NCBI RefSeq assembly: GCF_040689105.1
Contig: NZ_JBFBVU010000008.1
Coordinates: 1 to 64,000 of the forward strand
From: Meridianimarinicoccus marinus
GTDB lineage: Bacteria > Pseudomonadota > Alphaproteobacteria > Rhodobacterales > Rhodobacteraceae
DNA: 64,000 nucleotides
Reading direction: 5' to 3'
Below are positions 25,297-36,200 of this stretch, one piece after another. The position numbers and the translations under genes were made by a program. Numbering within the stretch: the stretch's first letter is position 1; each line of letters begins with the position of its first letter. The notes under the pieces were generated by a model. The model saw nothing but the letters and a program-made list of their open reading frames with translations, was not told the origin of the DNA and did not search any database.

Positions 25297-27798
25297 CTAC
25301 CCATTCTGGCGGATGGTGGCATTCGTCGGATCATAGGGGCTGTCCTCGGTCACCTCGGCATCCCACAGCTGGTCGAACATCCGCACCTTCAGGCGGGTGC
25401 CGGGTGCCGCCAGATCTGGTGCCACATAGCCCATGCCGATGGATTTGCCGAAGGCCACCGAATAGCCGCCCGAGGTCAGACGCCCGACACGCCGGTCGCC
25501 ATCATACAGCGCCTCGCGGCCCCAGGGATCGGCATCCTCTGGCCCGTCGATCAACAGGGTCACGCATTTCGACCGGATCCCCAGATCCAGCATCGCCTGC
25601 TTGCCGAAGAAGTCCTTCTCCAAATCGATGAAGCGGTCCAGACCGGCCTCGGCGGGGGTGGCGTCGCGGCCCAGTTCGGTGCCGAAGGCGCGATAGGATT
25701 TTTCCTGCCGCAGCCAGTTCTGCGCCCGTGCGCCGACCAGCTTCATGCCGTGCTCAGCACCGGCCTTTTCCAGCAGGTCGAACAGGTAGTTCTGCATTTC
25801 GATCGGGTGATGCAATTCCCATCCCAACTCGCCCGTATAGGCGACGCGGATCGCCATCGTGGGGCACATGCCCAGTTCGATCTCGCGCGCCGACAGCCAT
25901 GGGAAACGCTTGTTGGACAGGGCGGTGTCGGGGTCGGCGTCCTTCAGCACCGCCTTCAGAACATCGCGCGACTTTGGCCCGGCAATGGCAAAGACCCCCC
26001 ATTGCGTGGTGACATCATGCACCAGCACCAGCTTGCCGGTGCGGGCCATGAAATCCTCGGCCGCCTTTTGCAGGTAATCCGCGTCATAGGCCGCCCAGGC
26101 CCCGGCAGACACGAGGTAATAGCCGTTCTCTTGCCGCCGGACGATGGTGTATTCGGTGCGCGTGGTGCCCGCGCTGGTCAGCGCATAGGTCAGGTTGATC
26201 CGCCCGATCTTTGGCAGCTTGTTGCAGGTGAACCCATCCAGAAACTCGGTGGCCCCCGCGCCCGACACCCAGTGCTTGGCAAAGGCGGTGGCGTCGATCA
26301 GCCCGACGCCCTCGCGGATCGCGCGGGCCTCGGCTTCGGCGTACTGCCACCAGTCGCCGCGCCGGAAGCTGCGGGCGTCGTGGTCGAAATTCTCGGGGGC
26401 ATCCAGCGGGCCGAAATAGTTGGGCCGCTCCCAGCCGTTGACGCAGCCGAATTGCGCGCCGCGCGCCGCCTGCCGATCATAGGCCGGAGAGGTCCGCAGC
26501 GGCCGGCAGGCCGGACGTTCCTCGTCCGGGTGATGCAGGATGTAGACGTGTTCGTAACATTCCTCGTTCTTGCGCGCCGCGTATTCTGTGGTCATCCAGC
26601 GCCCGTAGCGCTTGGGATCGAGCGAGGCCATGTCGATCTCGGCCTCGCCCTCCACCATCATCTGCGCAAGGTAATAGCCGGTGCCGCCCGCCGCCGTGAT
26701 GCCGAAGCTGAAGCCTTCGGCCAGCCACATGTTGCGCAGCCCCGGCGCCGGGCCGACCAGCGGGTTGCCGTCGGGCGTATAGCAGATCGGGCCGTTGAAA
26801 TCGTCCTTCAGACCCACGGTTTCCGACGACGGGATCCGGTGGATCATCGACATGTATTCCTCCTCGATCCGTTCCAGATCCAGCGGGAAAAGGTCGGCGC
26901 GGAAACTGTCGGGCACGCCGTATTCGAAGCGCGCGGGGGCGTTGCGCTCATAGGGGCCCAGGATCCAGCCGCCGCGTTCCTCGCGCACGTACCATTTGGC
27001 ATCGGCATCGCGCAGAACCGGGTGTTCGCCGTGGGTCTTGCGGTATTCGACCAGCGCCGGGTCGGGCTCGGTCACGATGAACTGATGCTCCACCGGGATC
27101 GCCGGGATCTTCAGCCCCAGCAGTTGCGCGGTTCGCTGCGCGTGGTTGCCGGTGGCAGTGACCACATGCTCGGCGGTGATGACGAGCTGTTCCTCGGTCG
27201 CGATCAGGTTGCCGCCCTTGTCGGCGGTGCGCGTGCAGGTGACTTCCCAGGCCTGCCCGTTCCAGTGATAGCCATCGACCTGCCATTTGCGTTCGATCAC
27301 CACGCCGCGCTGACGGGCGCCTTTGGCCATGGCCATCGTCACATCGGCCGGATTGATGTAGCCATCGGTCGGATGATAGAGCGCGCCTTTCAGATCCTCG
27401 GTGCGCACCAGCGGCCAGCGGTCCTTGATCTGCGCCGGGGTCAGCCATTCATAGGGCACACCGGCGGTTTCCGCGGTCGAGGCATAGAGCATGAATTCAT
27501 CCATGCGCGCCTGGCTCTGCGCCATGCGCAGGTTGCCCACCACCGAGAACCCGGCATTCAACCCGGTTTCGGCCTCCAGCGTCTTGTAGAATTCGACCGA
27601 ATACTTGTGAATATGCGTGGTCGCATAGGACATGTTGAACAGCGGCAGCAGCCCTGCCGCGTGCCAGGTCGATCCGCTGGTCAACTCGTCCCGTTCCAGC
27701 AGCATCACGTCGTCCCAGCCCGCCCGGGCCAGATGATAGGCAATGGATGCGCCGACAGCCCCGCCACCGACAACCAGTGCTTTGACTTCTGTTTTCAT
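25297..27798 (-). CDS. Dimethylglycine/sarcosine dehydrogenase-like flavoprotein
   Basis: An 833-residue protein combining an FAD-dependent DAO domain (residues ~1-370), an FAO_M linker, and C-terminal GcvT and GcvT_C folate-binding domains (~450-825). The N-terminus has the dinucleotide loop VVGGGAVGASIAYHLARAG. SGSTWHAAGL places H46 where the family attaches FAD covalently. These enzymes oxidise N-methylated glycines and pass the one-carbon unit to tetrahydrofolate. The start at 27798 has an AGGAGG site; an upstream in-frame extension of 25 codons is rejected. Exact substrate (dimethylglycine, sarcosine or another N-methyl amino acid) is not decided by the sequence. Confidence 0.88.
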   Translation of the reverse strand: MKTEVKALVVGGGAVGASIAYHLARAGWDDVMLLERDELTSGSTWHAAGLLPLFNMSYATTHIHKYSVEFYKTLEAETGLNAGFSVVGNLRMAQSQARMDEFMLYASTAETAGVPYEWLTPAQIKDRWPLVRTEDLKGALYHPTDGYINPADVTMAMAKGARQRGVVIERKWQVDGYHWNGQAWEVTCTRTADKGGNLIATEEQLVITAEHVVTATGNHAQRTAQLLGLKIPAIPVEHQFIVTEPDPALVEYRKTHGEHPVLRDADAKWYVREERGGWILGPYERNAPARFEYGVPDSFRADLFPLDLERIEEEYMSMIHRIPSSETVGLKDDFNGPICYTPDGNPLVGPAPGLRNMWLAEGFSFGITAAGGTGYYLAQMMVEGEAEIDMASLDPKRYGRWMTTEYAARKNEECYEHVYILHHPDEERPACRPLRTSPAYDRQAARGAQFGCVNGWERPNYFGPLDAPENFDHDARSFRRGDWWQYAEAEARAIREGVGLIDATAFAKHWVSGAGATEFLDGFTCNKLPKIGRINLTYALTSAGTTRTEYTIVRRQENGYYLVSAGAWAAYDADYLQKAAEDFMARTGKLVLVHDVTTQWGVFAIAGPKSRDVLKAVLKDADPDTALSNKRFPWLSAREIELGMCPTMAIRVAYTGELGWELHHPIEMQNYLFDLLEKAGAEHGMKLVGARAQNWLRQEKSYRAFGTELGRDATPAEAGLDRFIDLEKDFFGKQAMLDLGIRSKCVTLLIDGPEDADPWGREALYDGDRRVGRLTSGGYSVAFGKSIGMGYVAPDLAAPGTRLKVRMFDQLWDAEVTEDSPYDPTNATIRQNG

Positions 27799-28028
27799 GG
27801 CCGGGCCTCCTGTTGCACGCTTGTCCGCACCATGGCGCGGCGGCGGCCCGCTGTCCAAATCGGCCCGACCCATCGGCCGGGAAAAACGACATGCAACGTC
27901 ACCGCGCGCCTGTGGGGACCGTGTCGAATCGTGGGTAACGGATCCTTAAGATTGGCAGATGATCCTGAGCACACGTTAAAACGGTTGTTTTTGTGTCATC
28001 GTCCAATGTTTTGCGAGGAGCCGCCGGA

Positions 28029-28442
28029 ATGTACCGACAGACAGATATCCAGGATCCGACCCCGCGACCGCGCGCGGCGCGTGTCGTCAACCCTGTGTCG
28101 ATCATCGCCTTCAACGCCTTTTCCTGTTGCGGTCTTGGCACCCTGGCCTGGCTGTCCGACTGGGCGCTGTTTTCGGCCTTTGCCCTGGGCTGGTTCGGCG
28201 GCGCGGCCCTGACCATTGGCCTGCTGGCGCTACTGGCCGTGCGGCTGCCCGATGTCGGTGTCGAACCCGCGGAAACCGATCCCGCCAATTGCGAAGCTCC
28301 CAGCCTGCAGGATGCCATGGCGGCCTGGGACCTGGACCGCGCCTATGAGATCGCCCAGCAAGCCAGCATGCGGGCCTGGATCAGCGACTTGACCCCGGAC
28401 CAAGCGTCCGAACCTCATCGTGAGAGCGTGACCTGCGCCTGA
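28029..28442 (+). CDS. Small membrane protein of unknown function
   Basis: A 137-residue protein with two hydrophobic segments (residues ~28-48, VSIIAFNAFSCCGLGTLAWL, and ~52-77, ALFSAFALGWFGGAALTI) and a soluble C-terminal half (~80-137) that is acidic. The ATG at 28029 follows GAGGAG, preferred to an upstream alternative. I do not recognise the family; it resembles small Rhodobacterales inner-membrane proteins. Divergent from the flavoprotein across 230 bp and followed by a perfect 11-bp stem-loop. Confidence 0.65.
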   Translation: MYRQTDIQDPTPRPRAARVVNPVSIIAFNAFSCCGLGTLAWLSDWALFSAFALGWFGGAALTIGLLALLAVRLPDVGVEPAETDPANCEAPSLQDAMAAWDLDRAYEIAQQASMRAWISDLTPDQASEPHRESVTCA

Positions 28443-28450
28443 CGATGCCG

Positions 28451-28483
28451 CGCCAGACCGGGGCCCCTCTCTCCGGTCTGGCG
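28451..28483 (+). terminator. Perfect stem-loop after small membrane protein
   Basis: CGCCAGACCGG (28451-28461) and CCGGTCTGGCG (28473-28483) pair over 11 bp with an 11-nt loop, 9 bp after the stop. TGACCTTT follows; no strong T-run. Likely terminates upstream transcription before panC. Confidence 0.65.
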
Positions 28484-28567
28484 TGACCTTTGGCGCAAGC
28501 CACGGCACTTGTGCCACCCGCGCCGCCGCTTTACTCAGAAGATCAAAGCTCTTCGACCGGCGGTGCC

Positions 28568-29416
28568 ATGGAAATCTGCCCGACCAAATCCGATACCCGC
28601 GCGGCCGTCGCCCGGCTGAAGGCCGATGGCGCCGTGCTGGGGCTGGTGCCCACCATGGGCTACCTACACGACGGCCACCTGATGCTGGTGCGCGCGGCCA
28701 AGGCCTCCTGCGACCGGGTGGCGGCCTCGATCTTCGTCAATCCGACCCAGTTCGACGAGGCCAGCGATCTGGACGCCTACCCGGTGGATCTGGATCGCGA
28801 CATCGCCCTGCTTGAAGCCGAGGGCGTGGACCTGCTGTTCCTGCCCCAGGCCGGCGAGATGTATCATCCTGAAGCCCAGACCGTTGTGGAAACCACGGCG
28901 CTGGCCAATGTGCTGATCGGCGCGCTGCGTCCGGGCCATTTCCGCGGCGTCGCCACCGTGGTCACCAAGCTGTTCAACATCGTCCGGCCCGACCGCGCCT
29001 TCTTTGGCCGCAAGGATTATCAGCAGCTTCAGGTCATCCGCACCATGGTCCGCGATCTGGACATGCCGATCGAGATCATCGGCGTGCCCACCGTGCGCGA
29101 GCGTGACGGGTTGGCCATGTCCTCGCGCAATGTGCGGCTGACCCCGGCGCACCGGGCCGCAGCACCGGCGCTGAACGCGGCCCTGGACTGGGCCGAACGC
29201 GCCCTGCCGCAATTGCCGCAAAGTGCCGAGGAACTGGCCGCCGCGATCACGTCCCGCATCAGCGGTGCCGCGGGGGCCGAGATTCAGTCGGTGGACATCC
29301 GGGACGCCGAAACTCTTGCCGCGCTTTCCGGCCGCATCGCCCGCCCCGCCGTCATCCTGCTGGCGGTGCGCTTTGGCGATGTGCTTCTGATCGACCAGCG
29401 CGTCGTCACCCCCTGA
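28568..29416 (+). CDS. panC: Pantothenate synthetase
   Basis: A 282-residue enzyme that joins pantoate and beta-alanine using ATP, the last step of pantothenate synthesis. VPTMGYLHDGHLMLV (residues ~27-41) contains the HxGH nucleotide-binding motif (H34, H37). The pantoate site follows in FVNPTQFD, and VRERDGLAMSSRN is the KMSKS-like loop. Followed after 28 bp by panB, so the two form an operon. A panD gene is not seen. Confidence 0.95.
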   Translation: MEICPTKSDTRAAVARLKADGAVLGLVPTMGYLHDGHLMLVRAAKASCDRVAASIFVNPTQFDEASDLDAYPVDLDRDIALLEAEGVDLLFLPQAGEMYHPEAQTVVETTALANVLIGALRPGHFRGVATVVTKLFNIVRPDRAFFGRKDYQQLQVIRTMVRDLDMPIEIIGVPTVRERDGLAMSSRNVRLTPAHRAAAPALNAALDWAERALPQLPQSAEELAAAITSRISGAAGAEIQSVDIRDAETLAALSGRIARPAVILLAVRFGDVLLIDQRVVTP

Positions 29417-29444
29417 CCCCTGCCGCTCCGCACGAGGCCCTTTC

Positions 29445-30257
29445 ATGAGCACCCAGACCGAAACCATCCGCCGTATCACCGTGCCGCAAATTGCCCGGCG
29501 CAAGGGCGGCACCCCGATCGTGTCGCTGACCTCATATCATGCGCATACGGCGGCCATCGTCGACAAATACGCCGATTTCATCCTTGTGGGCGACAGCCTG
29601 GGAATGGTCATGCACGGCATGGACAGCACCGTCGGCGTGCCGCTGGACCTGATGATCATGCACGGGCAAGCGGTTGTGCGCGGCACCAAGAAGGCGCTGA
29701 TCGTGGTCGACATGCCCTTCGGCACTTACGAGGAAAGCCCCAACATGGCTTTCCGCAACGCCGCCAAGATCATGAAGGAAACCCATTGCGGCGCGGTCAA
29801 GCTGGAAGGCGGCGCGCGCATGGCCGAAACCATCCGCTTCCTGACCCAACGCGGCATCCCGGTGATGGCCCATATCGGCCTGACCCCGCAAAGCAGCCAC
29901 GTCATGGGAGGTTTCAAGACCCAGGGCCGCGACGAGGACAGCTGGCCCCTGCACGAGGCCGACGCCAAGGCCGTAGCCGAGGCCGGGGCTTTCGCCGTGG
30001 TGCTGGAAGGCATGGTCGAACCGCTGGCCGCCAGGATCACCAAGCAGATCGACATTCCCACCATCGGCATCGGCGCCAGTGCCGACTGCGACGGCCAGAT
30101 CCTGGTGCTGGAAGACATGCTGGGCATGAACCCCTGGACCCCGAAATTCGTCAAGGTCTATGGCACGCTGGGCCCGATGATCGAAAAAGCGGTCAGCGAC
30201 TACGCCACCGAGGTCAAGGACCGCAGCTTCCCCTCGGAGGACGAGGTCTACCGCTAG
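29445..30257 (+). CDS. panB: 3-methyl-2-oxobutanoate hydroxymethyltransferase
   Basis: A 270-residue TIM-barrel enzyme that transfers a hydroxymethyl group from methylene-tetrahydrofolate to 2-oxoisovalerate, making ketopantoate. VGDSLGMVMHGMDST (~47-61) holds the metal-binding aspartate; VKLEGG and PVMAHIGLTPQS are further family blocks; PTIGIGASADCDGQ near the C-terminus. Second gene of panCB. It is convergent with the RTX gene, with 8 bp between. Confidence 0.96.
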   Translation: MSTQTETIRRITVPQIARRKGGTPIVSLTSYHAHTAAIVDKYADFILVGDSLGMVMHGMDSTVGVPLDLMIMHGQAVVRGTKKALIVVDMPFGTYEESPNMAFRNAAKIMKETHCGAVKLEGGARMAETIRFLTQRGIPVMAHIGLTPQSSHVMGGFKTQGRDEDSWPLHEADAKAVAEAGAFAVVLEGMVEPLAARITKQIDIPTIGIGASADCDGQILVLEDMLGMNPWTPKFVKVYGTLGPMIEKAVSDYATEVKDRSFPSEDEVYR

Positions 30258-30265
30258 GCCCGGCC

Positions 30266-33200
30266 TCAGACGAAATCGAAATCGCTGCTGGTCAGATCCG
30301 TGGCCAGCACATCCGCCAGCGTGATCTTGTCCGGTCCACCCGCTGCCAGACGGATCACCGTATGCGCCCCCGATTGCATGAACGTCAGATCGGAAATATC
30401 CGCAACGCCGGTGTGGAAGCGGAAGTCCAGCCGATCCACGCCGTCTGTGTAGTCCTTGACCACGTCGCGCCCGAAGCCTGCCTTCCAGACGAAAGTGTCG
30501 ACCCCGGCGCCGCCGAGGTAAAAGTCGCCGCCGTCGCCGCCGTCGAAATAGTCGTTCCCCACCGATCCGATCAGCGCGTCGGCGCCATCGCCGCCGAACA
30601 GGCGGTCATCGTCGGCCCCGCCATACAGCACGTCGCCTGCCGAACCGCCCGCCAGGACGTCATTGCCGGCCGATCCGACCAGCGTGATCGCGGTGGCCAG
30701 CCCGTTGGCCTCGATATTGTCGTCACCTGTCAGCCCGTTCACCCGCTCGACCCCGGTCCAGCCGCCGATGGACAGGATGATGCCATTGGTGTCGGTGACC
30801 ACCGCCTTGTCGAACCCCGCACCGCCGTCAAAGACGTAATCCCCCGGCTCGCCGATATAGAGCACATCGTTGCCCGCGCCGCCGTCGAACACATCGTCGC
30901 CGGTGCCGCCCAGCAGAATGTCGTTGCCGCCGCCGCCGTTCAGCGTGTCGTTGCCATCGCCGCCGATCAGCACGTCGTTGCCGCTGCCACCGCTCAGGAT
31001 GTCATTGCCGGAATCGCCGAACAGCAACAGCGCGTCGGTCTGCCCCGACCCGTTGATCCGGTCGTTGCCGGTAAACCCGTTGATCCGCTCGACCCCGCTC
31101 CACCCGGCCAGCGAGACAGTGACGCCCGAGGCGTTATTGGTCTGGGCCTTGTCATAGCCCCGGGTGCCGCTGTCCTGAATGGTGTCGCCCCCGTCGAAAA
31201 CATAGAAATCCGACTGCTCGCCGCCGTCCATCCAGTCGGCCCCGGAATCGCCGAACAGTGAGTCGGTGGAGTCGCCGCCAAACAGCATGTCATCCTGGCT
31301 GCCGCCGAACAGCTGATCGTTGCCAAAGCCGCCGCGCAATTCGTCCTGACCGGCGCGGCCGAACAGTGTCAGCCGTGAAAAGGCCTTTGACCCGTCCAGC
31401 GTGTCGTCGCCGCCCGCGCCTTCGACCTCCTCGATCGCGGCCCATGTGGTCAGATCCACGTCAAAGCCTGTACCGACAATGATCGCAACCCGATCATACC
31501 CGTCGCCGCCATCGACCTTGTCGCCCGTGCTGTCCACGACAAGGAAGTCATCGCCGCCGCCGCCGCGCATGTCGTCGTCGCCAACACCGCCGTCCAGATG
31601 GTCGGTGCCCAGATCCCCGATCAGGATGTCATTGCCGGCCATCCCGTTGAGCGTATCGTGGTTCAGCCCGCCGCGGATGAAGTCATCGCCGGAGGTCGCG
31701 GTCTCCTGTAGAACTTCCACATGGCTGCTGCTGCTGATGACCTCGATGTTGGTGAAATCACCCCGGAAGCTCTGGATCTGCTTTTCAAAGGACACCAGGT
31801 ACTGGGTGCCCGTGGGCACCACGCGGGACAGGTCGTCGGCACTGTTGGCATAGGCCGCGTCGGTTTCCAGCACCGCGCGGGGCGACAGCCCGCCGCGCGC
31901 CTCGTGGGTGCCGGTGTCGGACCAGACCGGGACGTCGATCTCGAAATCGGCGATGTAGAAGCCGCCCGCCATGTCATAGCGCACCAGCCCCAGTTCGACG
32001 GTCTGCTCGACCTCGCTGACCGAGCCGTCGGAGTTGGTGATGTCCAGCAGCCGGGTGCCCAACTCGCCGAAATCCAGCGTGTCGGTGCCGCTGCCGCCAT
32101 CGATGGACAGCGCGCCCGCACCGATGAAGAAGGTGTCGTTGCCGGCCCCGCCCCGCGCGGTGTCGTTGCCCTCCAGCCCGAAAAAGTCGTCGCCGCCGCG
32201 CCCGTCCAACGTGTCCGCCCCGGCGCCGCCGCGCAGGGTGTTGCTGCCGCCGTCGCCCAGGATCGTGTCAGCGCCCACCCCGCCGACGACATTTTCGATC
32301 CCGTCCAGGGTTTCCGTAACATCCCGGTTGGCCGTGGTATCGGTGACTGTCGCAAGGGGAGAGGCCCGCATGGTGCTGACCAGGTTCTGACCTGCCGTGC
32401 CGGATTCGGAAGGCACGATACGCACGGTCCGGGTTGCGACCAGCGTGCCATGCTGAAGAAGCAAGTTGCTGAATGCCGGCCAGATCGTCGGGCTGGAAAT
32501 ATGGATGTCCACCGCCGCGACGCTGTTGTGCACAACGGCCGTGCCCGCCTGCAGATCCACGGTCACATTGCTGAATTCCGACACCTCAAGGGCCCCGCCA
32601 TTGGCACCGGGCGCCGCCGACGCGTACGAGGCCGTGTCTCGCCCCGTCCCGCCGTACAGCATGTCGGCACCGGTGCCGCCGTGCAGCAAGTCATCGCCGT
32701 CGCCACCTGCCAGAATGTCGTTGCCCGCGCCGCCATAAAGCAGGTCGTCGCCCGACGATTGGTCAAGGTACACCGGCCCGAAGGCCGCCCCTTTCGACAC
32801 GCTCAACTGCGTATCCGCCGTGCCGCCCACCATATGCAACTTCAGGTCAGGCTCATTGGCGGCGGTGATGGCCGTCGGATCCGCCGTGATCTGGGTGGCC
32901 GCGCGGGCCACGTCCCAGACCCGGATCTCCTCGATCACACCATCGAAGGACTGTTTGCTGGTGTCCGAGAATCGCCCGATGAAAATCTCGGCCGGGTCGT
33001 CGCGCGGGGCGCCCTGAAGATTGACAAGCTTGTCGACGGATACCCCGTCCACGAACAGCTCGAAGGTTTGGGCCACCTCATCATAGACCCCCGCCATGTG
33101 ATGCGTCTGACCATCGGCGACCGCCCCGCCCGAGATGGCGTAGAAGCCCCCGGTGTCACGGTCAAAGCGGGTATGACCATCGCCGTTGCGCACCGCCAGC

Positions 33201-36200
33201 GAAAAGGTCTGCAACCCGCCGATCGGGCGCGAGATCAGGCGGTTATAGTCGGAATCCACATCCGTGGTCTGGAACCAGGCCTCGATGGTCCAGCTGCCGT
33301 TCAGCGGCAATTTCGAGGCGCTCGACGTGGTCTTGTAATAGCTTGCAATATCCGGGGCGTTGCGGGCGCCCATGATGCCTTCCAGCACATCGTTGCCGCC
33401 GGCCCCAATCAGCTTGTCGCCCAGATGCCCGCCCGACAGGGTGTCGCCATGCAGGTCCGAACCGATCAGCACCTCGATATTGCGCAGGGTGGTGACCTTC
33501 GAGGAATCCCCGGCATAGGTAATCTGCTGCGCCAGCAGATTGACGGTCAGCCCCTCCAGCGGATTGCTGTCGAAGGCCGACACGATATCGGTGCCTTCGC
33601 CGCCGTCGATGATTCCATTCACCCGGTTCACCTGAAACATGTCGGTGCCAGTTCCGCCCGAGGCATTGATGAACCGGGTGGCTCCGCCATTGCCGCGCAG
33701 CGCGAAACTGTCGTCGCCGTCGCCGCCGTCCAGTTCGGCGTTATAGGCCACCGCGAAGTGATCGTTGCCCGCCTCGCCATGGGCTTCGTAGAAATGGCCG
33801 TTGTTGGGGGTCGCACCCCGCATGTGAAAGCTGAAATCGTCGTCGCCCTCGCCGCCATGCACCACCACCGCGGCCTCGTCGCGGATGCCGGACCGCGAGA
33901 TGTCGAAACTGTCATCAAAGTCGCTGCCGAAAATGGTGCCGAAGCCCTGGACCGAGCCAGCACCGGGGTTCGAGGCCCCGCTGGCCGATTTGATTTCCAC
34001 GGTATCGGTGGCCAGGAAGGCCTGGATCTTGCGGCTGGTGGCGCCGATATCCTCGACATGCCAGCGCAGATCGTCGACGGATTCCAGGTACAGCGTGTCC
34101 TCGCTGTCGCCGATGTAGCCCGCCCCGCCGGTGCCCGCATAGACGGTGTCGATGCCGTCGCCGGTCCGAATGGTGCCGCGCGCGCCTTCGGCGTAAATCA
34201 CGTCATCGCCGCCCGCCCCGTCCAGCGAATGGGCCGCCATGGCCCCGGTGCCGCCGTGGATCACGTCGTTGAAATCGGACCCGACGTAGCTTTCGATGCT
34301 CTGGGTGTATTCGGTGACAAGAACCGTGGTCAGATCGGCGGCCATCCGTTCGACCTTGCCCTGCCCCGCGTAGATTCGCACCGGGCCCGAGCCTTGCTGC
34401 ACCTCGGCCTTGTCGTCGGGATTGAAGCCGGTGTTGCCGGTCAGCCAGGAATGGTTCAGCGGCCCGTTCGACTGCGTGGGATTGGTGAACGAATAGTCCA
34501 GCGTGTCGGTGCCGTCGCCGCCGTCATAGCGTTGCGCGGCCGAGGTGTCGGCATCGCCGACCACCAGATAGTCATTGTCGTCGCCGCCGAACAACTGGTC
34601 GATGCCCGGCCCGCCGATCAGGATGTCCCGGCCATCGCCGCCACTGATGGCGTCATTGCCGCCGCGCCCGTCGATCAGGTCGTCCGAGAAGCCGCCGGTC
34701 AGACCGTTGCCGTTGGCATCGCCGAACAGCAAAGAATTGGTGGCATCCTCGGCCACCACGTTCTCGATGCTGGTCAGGGTGGCGATCTGGCGGCCGGTCA
34801 GGCGGAAGCTGCCTGCGGCCAGATCGACCTCGATATCATGGCCGCCGCCGACGCCATCGTCGTAATAGCTGAAGGTGTCGATGCCCGCGCCGCCGTCGAT
34901 GGTGTCATCGCCGCCGCCGCCGGTAAAACTGTCGTTGCCCGCGCCGCCCGACAGGGTGTCGTCGCCCGCGCCGCCCGCGATCACATCGTCGCCCAGACTG
35001 CCGGTCATGGTGACGCCTGTGGTCGACCCCGGCGTATCGGCGAACAGGAAGGACGGGTCATAGCTGCCGTCGGGGTTCTGCACCGGCGCCGGCGCGGTGA
35101 AACTGGTCCCCGGCGCCACCCGCTGCTGGTTCTTCAGCAGCACATCCACATCGACAACCCGATTTCGGAACTCAAGACTTTCGATGTCGTAAAGCGTGTC
35201 GCGCCCGTCCAGCGACACCCCGGCAATGGGCGAGATATGTTCCACCACCACCGGCGCGTTCTCGCTTTCTCGCGACACCACGTATTGGGTGATATCCCCG
35301 AAGTAAAAGGCCGTATCCATGGCCCCGGTGCCGCCGCGCAGGGTGTCGTCACCCTGCCCGCCGGCGAAATAATCGTCCTCTCCATCGACGCCGATCAACT
35401 CGTCTTCCCCGGCGCCGCCGATCAGCATGTTCTCGCCGCCAAGCGCGGTGATGATGTTGTCATGCTGGTCGCCGATCATCACGATGTCATGGATCAGCGC
35501 GGTCAGATCGTTGTCGCCGTCCGAACCGGTCAGCGGCGGCTGCGAAGTGTTGGCCCCCGGCAGATGCGGCGGGATTTCCAGCGCCACGCCATAGCCGCCG
35601 GCACTTAGCCCGGCATCGGCGATCAGCGTCTTGGCGCCGTTCAGCAGGAACTCCTGCAACTTGTCCTTCAGCTCGCCCTCGACCCAGGCGACGATGCCCA
35701 GAGGATCGGGCACATCCAGCGTGCCGCCGCCCGATTGCTCCACCGGGTAGGTCTTGGTGTTCAGGTCAAAGTCGGTCAGGGTCGTCACCGCCAGATCGAA
35801 CGCCCCGTCCAGATGGTCAAGGATCGACAGTGACGGCAGCAGGCGTTCCACCTGTGCCTTGGCCTTGTCGATGATGTCGTCGATGCCGATGGCTTCCTGG
35901 ATCTTGTTGATGACCGGATCGATGGTCAGCGACGCCAGAAAGTCCACCGCCGCCAGCAGCGGCTCGATCGGCTCCAGCAGCTTGTAGACCTCGTTCAGCG
36001 GCTTGCTGAAATTGTCCAGCAGACTGGTCACCTTGCGCACCGCTGCATCCAGATCAATGATCGGCTGGAAATCGCCTTCCGGCACATCGGCCGAGAAACT
36101 GTCCAGCAGCGCCTTGGCATTGTCATACTGCTGGTTGATCTCGCCCAGCAGGGCGGCAGGGGTTTCCACCAGCGTTCCGGTCCACTGGATCGGCGTGGCG

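Noticed and set aside
27799..28028. Glycine riboswitch before the dimethylglycine-dehydrogenase-like gene
   Set aside because: No tandem aptamer pattern visible in the 230-bp region.
30850..31050. CRISPR-like short regular repeats
   Set aside because: The periodic GCCGCC-type units are codons of RTX nonapeptides, not identical repeats with spacers.
31721..35608. 1,295-codon frame antisense to the RTX gene
   Set aside because: Explained by RTX repeat codons read on the other strand (Asp/Gly codons giving Val/Ala/His repeats).
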